DNA of 64,000 nucleotides from Lineus longissimus (taxonomy: Eukaryota > Nemertea > Pilidiophora > Heteronemertea > Lineidae), in contig NC_088310.1 of NCBI RefSeq assembly GCF_910592395.1, forward strand, positions 69,501 to 133,500, in the 5' to 3' direction. Below are positions 33,400 through 47,700 of this stretch, one piece after another. The notes under the pieces were generated by a model that was not told where the DNA came from, did no database searches, and worked only from the letters and a program-made list of their open reading frames with translations. A program made the translations under genes and the position numbers. Numbering within the stretch: position 1 is the stretch's first letter; every line of letters starts with the position of its first letter.

Positions 33400-36300
33400 T
33401 GGTCATTTTCACAGAAGCGAACTTCTGTCGGGAGGTGAAGTATTGGGTGGGTTAGAAGCTTTTTCATTCAGGGCTTAACCATCACAACTGTAAATAAACA
33501 AAGAACATATTAAGATGTAATAAGAAATACCTTTATTGTACCAAATGATATCAGAAAACCTCGTCCCAGCGGGTTGTGTAGCCGTGGGGACACGGTTGCA
33601 TGATTTACCAGCGGAAACTAGAGATACTAAATTGGGGAAAGGAAATGAAATGAAATGATTTTGACCAGAATCTGACTAATTATACTTGTCAAAGTTGCAC
33701 ATTTAGACACTTTGTCTGAACTTCTTGTGATATAAATTCTGTCACAATTCGGCACTGAAATAACTTGCATGAGGTTTGCTCAGAAGTACACTTTGTTTAT
33801 ATATTAGCATAATTAGATTTATGATATAATACGAAAGGAGAACTTGTCACATCAGTTTCTTTCCCCAAAGGATTATATGATGTACATGTAGATTGGTTTG
33901 CTTCCCCGACAGACCAATGTACCTACTATTCCCTCCTTGACATTGGTTCCCCTTCCGACCACACACAGCGTGATACATCGACATGTCAACCTAAAACTAG
34001 CAACTCGCATAGTTCTAAAGAACTTTACACTCCAATTGGTAGCTGGCGCATGGAGACAGTCTTTGGTTTGACTGATCTTTGAAAAGCTCCTCTCACATTC
34101 ATAATCTGAATACTCACCAGGGTAACCACATCATACGAACATACTCATTCATACTCCGAGATCAGCCTGCGCAATGCTTTTCCATTGCCCTGTCACCCAA
34201 TGCACCCAACTAAGGTGCAGCAGCAATTGACGTTGATGTTAATGGGTCGAGACTCAATAAAACTCGAATCACTCTTACGGTTTTCACCCATGAAAAATGA
34301 TCTCGCCACCACGTCATATTCAAGGATAGAGTGGCTGGCGATTAGTACAACAAAAAACATTCGCGCGGAAGCCAGATCATCGCAACCAGCACGTCGTACA
34401 CACACCCAGACATCAACCACACCTCGGTTAAACTCGCGCATGGCGACTTGAAGGCACCCTTGCATTCATCGTTTTGAGTCTCGGTAATTCAAACTCTGTG
34501 CAAGGCAAGTACCAATGTAACATTTACCACTCCGAAAGCGTTTGTGGAGCAGATTCGCCACCGTACATGCTGAGTGCCTGCGTTTTATAGTCGCACTTGT
34601 CAGACTACAACTAACCACATAGTACACTGGTCAGAATTCGTTGCGTTGAGACCAGCCGTTCGGACCTCGCCTCTAGTTATAGCAATCCCACGCATTTGAT
34701 AGCCAGTTAAAGTTAAACGCAACGCCTGGACGCGAGGCTCAGTTACCGTGAGCGCAAGTGTGATCACCCATGAACAATTAAAGCTCCCCAATTGATGACC
34801 ACTGACACGCCACACCAGTCGGCTTCACCTTCTTATCTAATCAATTCTCGCTCACAATAGGCCTGCCGTTATAGTATACATGTACATTATAGTTATAAGT
34901 TGATTCCCAGACAGCGGCATCTAATGTAGATAGGCCTGCCGATACAGAGTTGAAATCGATTTCCGCAGAGTTTTCTCTTCACCCGGTGTTGTCGTTCCCC
35001 TAGAGCAGACGATTTTTATTACATATCTCAGTATATAAACGAATAGCAAGTTGGTCCTGATTATTTTTTCAGCAGATAGAAGCACACATCATCACACATC
35101 CAGAGACATCCACCTTCGTTCTTAAAGACCCATGGCAGGCATGAAATAAACCCTAAGGACATTCAGCATCTAATTCCCATTTCACGCGTCTGTTTCATCG
35201 TCAAAGCGTCAGAGCACATCAAAGCTCGTCCATTGCCTCACACAATCTATCAATCACCTTCTATCCAATCATACTCTTTCGATTAAATCTTTACAAATTG
35301 AACAATTGCTTTGAGATGCTTTAAATGGGTAAGAGGCGAGTTCAAAGTGATGCGCCGTAGCGGAAAACGCGCCAAGAAATGATCAGGTCTGATGTGATCC
35401 ACGTCATCGTCATTAAAGGTCAAGCTGCAGAAGGGGAACAACGAGAGAATCTGCGGTAGAAATCGATTGCCGCAGTATGTGCAATCGATGTTAAGAGTCA
35501 TTAGTTGTCTGAGACAAGGGTATACTAGAAAACCGGTTGGAGGTAGTGTTTAGGACCTCGTAAATATTTCAGGTCTGATTTACACCTTAAAGATATTTAA
35601 AGAGCTGCGTTTGATCACAACTCCCTTCTAATACAAGTGCGTCACCATACATAAACATGCTCGCTAGAAGGACTAATCAAATATGATACATTGTAGGATT
35701 TGAAATAACTTTGGCCATCCGTGCTGCTGCTTGTTTTCGACAAAGTAACATAGAAAGTGGCTAAATGTTTCCTGTGAACTGCAATCATATATTATAACAC
35801 ATTGAATTACAAAAATATAATCAGTTAAATTAATATGACTTTGATGTGAGAAAATGTAAAGCAGTGAAGGAAAACGATGTTGTGTCTTTGACTCATTTTC
35901 AATTTAAACCGAAAGCGAAGACGTAGTATTTTATTGTCTCCTAAAGCTATGACCATGCCGTCTGCAGGCTCTGGGTCCTTGACCCAGTTACAAGGAACAC
36001 GTGAGAGTGATCCATGGTAGAATGTCCCATCAGATCAGGAGAGACTTATACATTGTAGTTAGTAACGCCATGCTGGTTGTGATCTCTCGTACGCTTGCCT
36101 TTAAACAGACACATTGCATGACTCACTAAAAACATGTGATAAACTCGGCACGTTAAAACATTTCGTGTTCATATGTCAGTTTGAATACCAGTGAACTGAT
36201 ATTAGGTGACAGGAAAAAGATTATATTATACTTTTGATCTAAAGTAACTTCTATAATAGCAATTACAAATTGATTGGCCATTATTTATTCTATGATGGTT

Positions 36301-37596
36301 GAATCTATGGTTGATATTTTGGGAGTCAACCAAACTGTGGCATAACTTAACTGAACTTGGTGAAAAACAAATCATTCATTGAATTACACAGTCCAGACCA
36401 TGATCGTTTTGAAAGGGGACTAACGTAGAGTTGACTACTGCGGACGAGCTAAGCCGAATATAAACATGATTGATGTCGATGACTCCATTTACAATATGGT
36501 GAAGCGACTCAAGCAGCTGCTGATAGTCTGCGGTGACTTTGAGCAAATTGGATTACAAGCCAATGCAGGTTTCTTGGACCATTGTTTAATGAAAGTCAGT
36601 GGTTGTGACACAAGTCACGTTAGAATTGAAGAGCTATAGTGATTTCGAATGACTGCAGATTCGACTGGCATTTGTCTAAAACTAACATTCATTATTGTAG
36701 CCTATTGCACGAGCCGTTAATTTCTTGTGTCAAACTTCGCGCGGGAAAGTTGTCCCTTTCGAACACGCGTGCCTTCTCCTATCCGTTCATTCAAGTCACA
36801 TTGGCCTTAACGTGAAGGTGGACTAAAGGCAGTAGCTAGGTGGTTTCCTGGTGACTAATGGACACAGTTAGGGAACTGGTTTGACTTGAGATATAAGTAT
36901 TCATTCCCTAGTGTACAGTGAACAGTAGCGATTTTGGCCCACTGTGACAGAGGCACCTATCGACATGCTGGTGCAATTTGATATGTTCCACCTAGTTCCT
37001 GCCCTTATAGTCTTCTTTTAAGATTACCTCAAAAAGAAAGTTTATTACTCATAGATACGTTTTCTTTATATGCAGACATGGTAGTATCAATAAATCTTAG
37101 CAAAGGTTAAAGTTCGTGAAAATCTAGAAGTACTTACACATCCATACACTGATTATCAATGTGAATACATTATTTCATGAGATGTGAAGTTCATAAAAGC
37201 AAAGAAAACTAAAATATCAGAACATGGTACATGTAACTAAAATGCACTCAATTCAATATAATACATCATTTTGTGCTCAACATTCACTCTTTTTCAAAGA
37301 AGATTTTGTTTATAAAAATAGTACGATTTTTAATTACAGAAAACTAACGTTGCACATTATATTCTGATCACATTCGCTAACTCTAAAGTCTACGAACACC
37401 ATACATACATTACGATAGTGAAAAAAAGGGATTGCATAATTATGCGCGCGCAAACACCATTCCTACTTATAAAGTGTGTTTTAACTTTTATGACGTCTTG
37501 GTGTACACACGTCAGCGTTTTCTGTTGAGGGAGTTGATCACAGTTAGCGAAGAGAAGATATTAAAAATCTTCAAATTACCTCAAACCTCTACATAT
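33400..37596. other. Non-coding DNA, no feature recognised
   Basis: AT-rich with short open frames on both strands, none with recognisable similarity or splice logic. The block 34150-34820 is more GC- and CpG-rich than its surroundings, without an identifiable promoter or exon. Confidence 0.4.
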
Positions 37597-37629
37597 AGTC
37601 CAGTCACTATGTCATAGATTGACTGGACT
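37597..37629. repeat. Perfect 10-bp inverted repeat, 13-nt loop
   Basis: AGTCCAGTCA (37597-37606) is matched by TGACTGGACT (37620-37629). It has the same 10-13-10 geometry as the hairpin at 13093 but an unrelated sequence. Confidence 0.7.
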
Positions 37630-37954
37630 CTCTTTTCAGAACAGCAGTGTCTGCTATTCATAATGAAAATTGAATGAAACAGCAATGTCCAGTGAGCTTT
37701 CGCCAGATTATTCAAGACATTTCTTGTATTATTTCAAAGGACAATGATAAATTGTGACTCTGATATTATTTACTTTGGATCATTCTTCGTTAAAAATCCG
37801 AGCACAGCAAATCACAGCAATTTCTTGTTTTTTGGCCCCCATCTATTGTGTTGTGGTTTGTACGTAAGTGGACTTCTACTTCAACAAATGTTATTTGTAC
37901 CTCGCTTTATGTACTTGTATGTCCTTGCAGTCGCCTAGTCTTACATGAGACCCA

Positions 37955-38306
37955 TTTTTTTCATAAGTTCAAAATTCTGAAAATTTTTCAAAGCCAAAAT
38001 TTTTTTGCGGCTGATGATGTTTCTTCATTTTAAGCAGAAAAAAAGTGAAACAAATATTTTGACTCAGAATTTTTTCATCCTTGAGAGTTGACTTTTTTCA
38101 TAAGTTCAAAATTCTGAATTTTTTTCAAAACCAAACTTTTTTGGGGCTGATGATGTTTCTTCGTTTTGAGCAGAAAAAACAAGTGCAAAAAATATTTGGA
38201 CTCAGTAATTAGAGAGGAAACCGTTCGGGACCGGCGATTCTTGGTCGTCATAGCGGGGGGGGGGGGACTTGCGTTGCCGGGGTGGTCGCTGACCGGGGTT
38301 CCACTG
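37955..38306 (-). mobile_element. Dispersed transposon-like (MITE-like) element, copy 1, with internal tandem duplication
   Basis: Read on the minus strand it starts CAGTGGAACCCCGGT at 38306, preceded by TA. It continues GACCACCCC and GCTATGACGACCAAGAATC and then an A/T-rich body containing CATCATCAG and CCCAAAA. The start is shared with the copy at 48967. The A/T-rich body (CATAAGTTCAAAATTCTGA to about 38200) is present twice, roughly 130 bp apart. An 11-base G run (about 38252-38262) marks an insertion absent from the other copy. TA next to the terminus fits Tc1/mariner/pogo-type insertion, but I could not find the other end. Confidence 0.6.
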
Positions 38307-40996
38307 TATATATCTTGTATGTGCAATGCAAACACATTTGACATTCATCAAAAGTAACAAACATGTAAGCAAACTCTGGGACAATGGCAGGTTCACTGGT
38401 CATAGTGAAATTCGATGTCATGAATATTTGTTTAGAGCTGCTGCAAGACAAGGGTGAAACCCTGTTTGACACCATTGTAGTCGATCAACCCTGATCCCAA
38501 GCTGAACCAATGGTTAGCCTCCGCCACATCCGGGACCTGGCCTCTCCTTCATTAGACGAGAAACTGAAGCGATGTCCACTTCATCATTCCATTCGGACAT
38601 GTCAAAGCTAACATGTCATTGTAAAGCCACGCTCGCCGCCCCCACAGAGATTTGGGTAGTCCCACACTTATCCTATGGTCTCAGCGGATATTATGCATCA
38701 GTATCAGATTTCGAGGCAGACGAGGTAAAATATGATAAATTGGGCAAAGATGACCTCATCTGGGAATGATGTGGTGAAAGGATTCTATGGTTGGTAGAAG
38801 CCGGCTGATAGTATTTCAGAAGATAAGGGCCGGGCAGTGAAGTTAACGCGATGCGTACATCATCACCACATGCGTTAAGGAAAACCGCGTATTTGTTGAC
38901 CTATCTGAACTATTATAATTGACGGGCCTTTTTTGAAATAACCGAAGTGCGAGCATAATCAAAGGCACACAACGCTTGAAGAGATTAAACACGGAATTGT
39001 ACGATATGTGAACGTTTACAGTAAGTGGACTAGGTTTTGAATACTTTTGACATCATCAATAGATCAGGCATATACGATGGGGCCGTCACCATAATTCCTT
39101 GTGGCGACATGTTTGCTGATTTTCACTGCCGTCTCCGTGATTTCATCAGCAGTATTAATTCCTATTTTGTCACGCAGCATTGACATGAATCCTGTCCTTT
39201 AATGAATTCCTTCGAGCCGTTCTTTTCCTACCACTCGAGCCGCCAGTTCATGCTGAAATCCAACTCGTTGACGGTGCACATCTACAGCACCTCCGACTGA
39301 AGAAGACCCGGACACTAAATCGGTCGAACACCTCACAAAAAATGAAAATGTTATAGAAATACTGCTGATGAGCTAAAGATTGTGAATGTTCCACCAGTAG
39401 CCCTTAACTCTAACAATAAGCTGGCTTCATTCAATTTCTTTGTCATAACATACAGCCATTTCATAAACTTCATTTCGTTTTGCTCTCAACTCTTTCAACC
39501 CAACGAATGGAAACAGCCATTGAGAGAACTCCCTCGTGAATTGCACAAGTTTAATGTCAACCACGGCACCAGTTTAGCTCAATAACACCCATAAAGCAAT
39601 GACACTGTCCATATGTTTCCTTCCTGTCTGGCATCTTTTGGGTGATCAGCTCCTGTGATTATCTATGAGCTACTTTGTTCCGTATGTGCTAACCCTGCCC
39701 ATCTTTCCTTCACCCGTCCAATTCCATTGGAAAAACCGCTTCCTTACAAAAACGGCCTCATAAGGGAATTCTCATCCCACTGCCTCCCCGCTTCATCCAG
39801 TAACTTCCGCAGAACAGGTGCGCACGGATGGAAGATGATTCCCGTGTCCTAATAAGCATAAACAGACTCTGAGCCAGACTAAATGTCATCAGCCGAGATG
39901 ATGACATTACGATGTGACATTCGCGTACAACTCCCAGACTCATTCTCTCTCGATAACGAGATCAGACACAGAACTTACACGGAAACATACAGCTTCGTTT
40001 AAGCTTGGTGTACCTCCATGACCGTGAAGATAATGGTTCAGAGATGATACCAGAGGGAGCCTGTATTGAGTCGCATCATGTCAGCATGTTTTCAGTGTTT
40101 CTGAAACTTAACAACAAGCGGTTTAATCATTTCACTTGTTACGCCTTGGTTTCACTTTGAACAAGACTGATATCCCACGCATGTCAAGTGTAAAGGCATT
40201 GTGTTTAGAACTCCCTCCGCTGAGAAGGTTACTTTCAGATACTGTTGACTTTTTTTGCAAGAATTTGTTAAGGCGAGTATAGTCACCAAGATTATATAAC
40301 GACGTTTGCCTGCTGATGCAAAGTATATTAGAAGGCATTTCGCTCTGCAACCACTGTACGTCTGGATGACTGTAGTCTTGAGCTGAAGCAGACCAACCTG
40401 ATTTAAGTTTCATATCCCTCGGTCATGAACAGATCTTACTCATGTATGACTCAAGTTGTCAATAGCCATTTGCCGACGAAGTCAGTGTCACTCTGATAGC
40501 TTACTCACTAAGAGAAGACATTTGGTAAAAATGCATGTTTACTGAATAACTGACAGTGCTGTGTTGTCTACTCTATACATCATATTCGTATACAGATCGC
40601 GTGAAAACAAGCTGTTGAATGTTGTTCAATACCCTGATAATTACATGAAAAAGTTTGCCTATTCCCAATACTGATATAGATACATCGCTTTTCGAATATT
40701 CCCGAAACAACCAATTCAGTAGCGCCAATGCTTTCTTTCCACGGCTCCGGGTCCTCGATTGAAGGTTGGCAGTCTCTCCCGTGAGTTCATCTGCCGGGGC
40801 AAATTATTCCTTTACACCCCAACCTTTGCTTCATTCAGCTATCTAGAGATGAACAAGGTTTCCCACATTTGACACAATTGACGTTGATCCATAACGATCA
40901 TCTTGATAATGGCCTTGAGACGTAATCAAGGTTATGTCACATGAAACATTCAATACCTTCAGTCTTTGCGCTCGCTTCAGACCTAGAATCAGCCGC
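38307..40996. other. Non-coding DNA between the mobile element and the KCNK exon
   Basis: Only short frames without recognisable similarity. Nothing here looks like a further exon of the channel, whose last exon ends to the right. Confidence 0.4.
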
Positions 40997-41002
40997 TTTA
41001 AT
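40997..41002 (-). terminator. Candidate polyadenylation signal ATTAAA for the KCNK gene
   Basis: On the minus strand ATTAAA lies about 97 nt beyond the channel's stop codon. It is the commonest variant of AATAAA and sits at a plausible distance. Confidence 0.35.
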
Positions 41003-41098
41003 AGATCTAAACACGCATCATTAATAGACGGAATCGTGTGATAACGGAAAGCCCGGTAGTTTAGTGAGGGTCTAGTGGTTCTCGGCGTTATTAAAACG

Positions 41099-41985
41099 CT
41101 ATGCGTCTTCCTGACCTAATTTTTTGTTTAGTATGGCTAAAGGTCCAACACCCCCTTGGAACCCCCCTCCGTTATGCTGGAACGCACCTCGCTGTGAAGT
41201 CTCGTACAACTGTTTCTGCATCATAGCTAACGATATCTTGTTAGCTTGCAGGAAGTCTCGCATTGAGATCATTTCTCCAGAGTTTCTCCGTTCTATATCA
41301 GAATCGTACGAATCAGCGTCTGTAACGTCAATGCCTGGTTTTGTCACTGCCGCCTGCTGCCGCATGTGTCCCGGTGTTATTGCATTCCTTCTCGGCCGTG
41401 GCTTAGGCTTGTAACAACACTGGCAGTCCAGTTTCTTGATGAGCCAGTTCAAGAACTGTTTGATCACAATAGATGTTACATTAAACAGACTATAGATGCA
41501 GCAACAACCCACCACGATGAAGCAAAAGTTTCCAAATCTATACAAATGCACGTTGTCGTAGTCTGACTCCTGACTTACTACATAGTCCCCGAATCCTATT
41601 GTTGCGAATGTTACGAAACAGAAATATATCGCTTCAAAGTACGTCCAATCCTCAACCGGATGGTACATGGCAGAAGCACAGCAGGCGATCACGCATGCGC
41701 CAAGGAACAGAATCAGCATAACCCACCACACCGACGGCTTCCATGAATCTAAACTATCATCATCAGACATGTTTGATCCTCTGCGACCCTTACTGTCCTT
41801 ACCAGTCATCAAACCCTTCCTTTTTAATTCTCTCTCATGAATTGAACGCAGGATGTACGCCAAGAATGTTATGATTCTCTCAAGGAAAAGATTGAAAAAC
41901 AAGATGGCGCCCGCACAGCCAAGGAATCCGTACATGATTAACACGATTTTTCCACCAATTGTTCTCGGGGTTGTCATGCCGAAGC
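41099..41985 (-). CDS. KCNK13: Two-pore potassium channel, THIK type (KCNK12/13 group), last exon only
   Basis: The exon follows a good acceptor (TATCTTTCAG) and starts inside the first selectivity filter: the last two bases of a Gly codon, then F-G-M-T-T-P. It runs 294 full codons to TAG. Counting that Gly as 1: TM2 about 11-45 (LFFNLFLERI), a Lys-rich linker 49-72, TM3 about 85-107 and the second pore helix and filter about 112-134 (TIGFGD). TM4 is about 151-178 (CIYSLFNV), followed by a C-terminal tail with RRNSGEMISMRDFLQANK (233-250). That tail block, CCASAMY and GPLAILN are THIK hallmarks. The protein is a plasma-membrane K+ leak channel working as a dimer. TM1, the extracellular cap and the first pore helix are missing; they would be in an upstream exon, and none is visible up to 64000. 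Intron position in the first filter is as in vertebrate K2P genes. Confidence 0.93.
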
Positions 41986-42385
41986 CTGAAAGATACAAGG
42001 AAACACGAGATTAGATACGAAAAACAGTCAAAGGCAAAAGATAAATGGCAAGAGCTGAAATTCGAGAGCTGAATTGAAATGGAATCTGTGCTGAATTCTG
42101 AGAGTGAAAAAAACCCAATTATAATACGTTGGAGAGACGAGGCGAGTAGGATGTGATGTCATCGTCCAAGTTATTGTAGAAAGTGATTGTTGTTATCGTC
42201 GGTGTGTAAGATGATACATAAGTATAATTAGACTAATAATCGTAGCAGAGAAAGTGGACTGAAACGATTTTACCAGTCGGCCTACAGTGTGACAATGTAG
42301 TTGGTATTTTCCTCAAACATGCCAGATGAACGATCGATTGTTTCTATTAACAGTAGTTTGTTTAAGGATGACCTTAATCATAAAT

Positions 42386-42446
42386 CATAAATCATTATTA
42401 TCATTATCATTGTTATTATCGTTGTTGTTATCATTCTCATTATTAC
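42386..42446. repeat. Imperfect trinucleotide tract (ATT/ATC/GTT)
   Basis: Low-complexity run of TTA, TCA and TTG steps in the KCNK intron, with CATTATTACC at its right end. Confidence 0.8.
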
Positions 42447-43991
42447 CACCCCTCACCTAAAAGGACGACATCAAACCCATCCAAGATGCATTGTTTTCTT
42501 GGGGATGAATTCAAATTTCCTCATTTCCCATGTGTATGGGCATCGGGTTATCAATCATGGCCGCGCGTCATCGCTACAGCGACATCCATGGGGAAACATA
42601 GCGATGGTTTGCAGATTCTGACATATCACGATGCCAGACAAGCTTATGATAACAAAATCAAAAACCTAAATGAGTTTCGTCGTACGTTAATAATGGTTAA
42701 GGATGATTCCTACTATCTGTAGTCAGTACTTGGAGAACGTTTGGCTTTGAGAACATGTCTCGTCTAGTTGCTGTTGTGAGCCTGGATCAGTCTTTTACTT
42801 CTCATCTTCGCCGTCATGTCATTCTCATTGAAGCTACCTGTCTGCCCTTCATAAGGTCTGCTAGCGCATTTCATGTCAGTCATATGGGCTTGACCATCTC
42901 TTCCCGTAACCTCCGATCAACCTTCATCACTTTGCTTGCGCTGAGAATGCTATTTGCGTGCGTGTTAAGTCTTTAAGTGTGTCCCCTATACTAGAGTAAT
43001 TCAATTTAATAGCCATCCGTTAGCGGAATCATTAGCAGAGCACTTTGAGCGTATGGCCAAGTAGATATCAAAACAGATCAACCCCTTTCGTGTACCATCT
43101 TGTTCATTTAGGGAGCGCAGGGCCATGTTTGCTTTCACTCACGGAATTCGATTTCGCGTTATAGAATCTTCGTTGATTAGTGGACTGTTGCTTGAGGCTG
43201 GCTACATGTATAATGGAGCACCCAATTGCTCGCAAATGAATATATTGTCAGGCTGACAAGTTATTGAGCTATCAACCTTCACCGTCTTAACCGGCCAGGA
43301 TGTATCTTTATAGATAATCTTTGGAAAGCCTCAGTAAGTTTCTACTTCAACATTTTGAAGGCAGGTTTCGTCCAAAAGCAAAAGCATCTCTTCTGCTAGA
43401 AGAACTGCGTCTATTTTCATGATCACTGTAAACGGAGTTTCGACTTGGTGGCTAAATTGGACAGTCACATGGATCGAGACCGGTGTGACACCATCTCTCT
43501 CTGTGACAGTTCATGGCCTGATCAAATCACTTCAGAGTCGCCCAAATTGGCACTTAATCAATGTGTCGTTCTGATCGTCATGCTTGTGGCCTGCCTCCTC
43601 AAGAACTATTCGATTGATGGGCAAGACAATAAGACATATGACTCATCACAATGACGGGATATCGAAAACCTGCGCGCATGTCACTAAAGGGTGGGGTCGG
43701 AGAATCATCGATAAAATACAATAAAATCTAGGCCATGATGGCTGTAATCTGTGACCATGCAGTGATTAGCATCAATGCGGCCAATACATCAATCAATTCA
43801 CCCTGGCTAGTCTTTGGTCTCGCATAAAATACAAGTTTCCCCATTTAGAACAGTACGGTAAATATAGCAACAACTCAATGATTAAACTGACGGAAATAAC
43901 TCCCTCATCTGTGCTAGTATCTTCTTACAGCGAGTTGTGTTCTCAAAGCAATTAGCTGATCAATTTGATCTTGGACATGGTCGAGAGCTAA

Positions 43992-44160
43992 AAGCGGATC
44001 TTCATTTATGTGCAGTATGGCTGACCACTTACAAAGCGGATCTTCATTTATGTGCAGTATGGCTGACCACTTACAAAGCGGATCTTCATTTATGTGCAGT
44101 ATGGCTGACCACTTACAAAGCGGATCTTCATTTATGTGCAGTATGGCTGACCACTTACAA
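43992..44160. repeat. 42 bp minisatellite, 4 copies
   Basis: Units contain AAGCGGATCTTCATTTATGT and CAGTATGGCTGACCACTTAC. Because 42 is a multiple of 3 and the unit lacks stops in several frames, overlapping frames open on both strands (80-93 codons); these are not genes. Confidence 0.97.
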
Positions 44161-44718
44161 TATACATGTAGTTTCATAAGGGCCTGGTTGTTTAAACAAG
44201 GTTTGTCCCTGAGGCTGGTGTTATCTTCGTCAGTCCATGAAGACCGGCCGACGGCTCATTTTATGTTTTCAACTGTAGCTATAGGTTAGCAGGAATGTCT
44301 TGTTTAATAGACGATTGCAAATGATTTGGCCTTTGAGCCAGACACATCGTGAATGAGTGACAACCGGTAAGTGAATGTGATGACTCAGCCCCTGGGTGAC
44401 GGGGAAGAATGCTAAACACCTAATTCTATTAGATGGATATTAATGAAAATTGTCTAAGTGAGATGCTGGCTCTCGAGGTGGTTTGCCTGGTCGTCTTTAT
44501 GGAAGGCTGCCAAGTCTGTAAGGTCGAGTAAATTTGTCAAAGTAAAAGGTGTGACCTTTCGAGGGTACCGTTAGGAAGTGAACTTACAAAGATTCCATGA
44601 GCGAATCATAAAAATGTTTCTTCTGAAGAGTAGAATGATAGTAAATTGACTCTAGAGACGAATTACAGACATGGCATTTGGCCGACAGGAACAGGGACTT
44701 GTGATATACTTATATCAG

Positions 44719-44794
44719 CTGATGTAGTGAACGCATGGACTGCAACGTACCTCCCACTGATGTAGTGAACGCATGGACTGCAACGTACCTCCCA
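44719..44794. repeat. Perfect 38 bp tandem duplication
   Basis: CTGATGTAGTGAACGCATGG and the 18 following bases occur twice, at 44719 and 44757, without mismatch. A recent slippage or duplication event. Confidence 0.95.
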
Positions 44795-47700
44795 CCATCA
44801 ATCAATAATAACCATAGATGAGGAAATCCCGGTCAGCCTGGCCATCATACTTCCGGCGCTTACGGCACAGGTGTTGCTCTGATTAGCCATACGTCGCCAA
44901 GGTAACCATGTTTGTTCTTCTCAATATGACAACTGCTGCATTTCATTTTGTATCGATGGCGCTCGTCAGATCCAACGGAGGCTTTTTTATTTTCTGCATT
45001 CGTTGACTTGGTGGAACTGTCGCAATGTCGACAGATTGGCTGTCAATTGAAATGCCCGTGCTGGTAGGCTTGCAAATCTCGACATGGTGGGTGAATTGCC
45101 ACATAATTCTCAGTCAGCCACTTCAGAACTAGTGATACCATCCAGAACAACAAGCTCTCATGTGCGAAGATAACTGCATTGTTGTGACCTCAAAGAAATG
45201 AAGGAAGTATGAAACCATTGGTTGGCCTACTGCGTACGTATGTTCAGTATCAAGAACCACACATTGTAGTACCTGGGGCTGAAGATAATTTATTCATTGA
45301 TAGCCAAGTTGTCCCTTGATAAACAATAACAATCTGATTCCCGATATTACTGGGGAGGCTTCTCTGTCGGACATGCCCCAAGAGTAATGAAATCGTGAGG
45401 AGTGGGTCAAATTGGCATGTTCTGGCAAGCGCGGGGATTGCCTGAGACACCATGATTCATGTGGGTCTAAACATGTGACCTCATCAGTCACACCACGTAG
45501 ATTTGGAGCGAAGCATCGTGGCTGTCGCCAGTGATCCCACAGTACTAATACTGTGTATTCCATCACCAGAAATCCACAATGGTGAATATCAAGTCCTGAG
45601 CGCACACCTATACACCCTCCTATCTCATGTACACAAAATGCATTCTGGATGGGTGCTAATTATCAATTATCAGAAAATAAGTGGTAATTACTATGGTGGA
45701 GTCGGGGCGAGGCTTGGACTAAAATTTTTTTAAAATCTGCCAAAATCAAGATTTTTAGCAAATTTATCCATTAAAAATATTACGTTTATCATTGTAGGCC
45801 CTTAAGTTGTTCAGATATCATTGCTTCTGATACTTTTATGATTGTTTAGGATGAAAAACATGAACTCTAAATGATATTTCTAAAATGCTTTACCAGATTT
45901 AGTATACACAAAATAGGCTACTGTGTCTTGGGGCATTAACACGAGACTGATTTCTGACAATAGGCTCAGCAGCGGCCTGGTGGCATGGGAACTTTATGGA
46001 TTTCTTTTAATTCACACCACCACCAGCAGCATGAGTCATTTCTCTTCTGGTTGGATTCTCTGCTCGAGTGGTGATCCGATACTTTATAACACCTCTATAA
46101 ATCACAGAGATGTCGATTTGCTGATAATCCAATGCCCAATTTCGATATAATGATGAATCGATGATAGATCTGCTGACTTTGGGGTTCCATGCCAATTTGG
46201 GCGAGATTATTCTAGTCATCTATCTTACCGATACGCCAACATAAGACCAGCATGTTGGCACTGCGGCCTCTCCGGCTTCTTGCCCAGTCCGTTTGTTAGA
46301 TCCCGCATGGCCATGTCTATTAATCCATCACCCGTTTCGTTCTGTGGCATGTCGTTCTATGCTGTTCAGATGCGTTCTTTTGCCACAAAGTTCCAGATAA
46401 TTTGGAAATACGATTTAGACAAATCCGCTCTGTTCATGTCATTTAATAATACTGCTCTATTCCAAAAGGTAAATAGTTCATCTTGTCTAAAGGAACGCTC
46501 AGTGGTATTAAAAAGGTTAGTTCGGGTGTATCGAATGACCACAGCGGGACGCAGTAGCTTATGCAGCTTCTAGCAGTGACTTGACTGAATTGGGAGTTGA
46601 GGGTGAACGGCCAACACGGCCAAATCGATTTACAACTAACTATTGTAAATGCTGATGCGACTTTTAGCAGTGCCTCCAGTTTCCAGATTCAGCAGAATGA
46701 GAGATGTGGGTGAGTCTCCTACAGCGTCAAATCGAATAAACACTCGCTGTTATCAAAGCGAACGAAGTTTTCTCCAAATTCAGGCCACGATATTTCGCAA
46801 CAGAGGTCAATACCGAAGATGGCCGGTCAATTACTAAGATGGGCGCCAGTCAATCAGGCGATTTTTCTCATCTTTTTGATTTACTAAATAAAACACAGGT
46901 TAAGCGTTTACTCAGTGTGGCAAAAGCCAGCTGATTGGCCCGGAGGTACTACAGTGGACGAAGCCAATACGTCGATGGCAAATGGCGACAAATGATCATC
47001 TGATGGTAAGGGCGTTGATGGGAATCCAATGACTCTGACGTGACCTCACCATTAATCCCAAGATGATAGCATTGCCAGCGTCCCAAAGCACAAATTAATG
47101 ACCATTTATCTCTGTCCCTTGACGTGAGTGAAAAAGTAATCGTTTCTGTGGTGATCTGAGGGACAGACACCATGTAACACTGCGGTTTCTGTTGTGGTGG
47201 GTGTGATGGGAGTGATAGTTGCAGAAGATACAGGGTTGGTTTATCTAACAAAAACGAACTGTCACTTTCAACTCCTCTAGTTCTAAATCACTTATGCACT
47301 AAAAGGACTCACAAGATTCTAATCGAAACACTCTAACGTACTCATTCAGAGAGCTTATACAATACTAACGTCCGTCGTCATTGCATTCCGTTACACCAAC
47401 TTGAAGACAAAATGCTTATCACAGCGAGCGAGATCAAGCTTTTCGGTTGCCGAATCCTTCATAAACCAAGTATGATACAGCCACCGAATGAACCCTGATG
47501 TTACTTTTAATATTTGAGATGAATTGTCACCATGAGTGTAACTTGGTAGACTACGTCACTTGAGCCTTGATCTCGGCCGATGAGGTCTATGTCGTCCTGA
47601 TCTATCACCATCAAGAGACCAGTGAAGCATGCTCTCGCTATTGTCTTGAATGATTGATGCGCCTTATGACGCAGACACTTCATCTGCGGCTTCTCAACTG

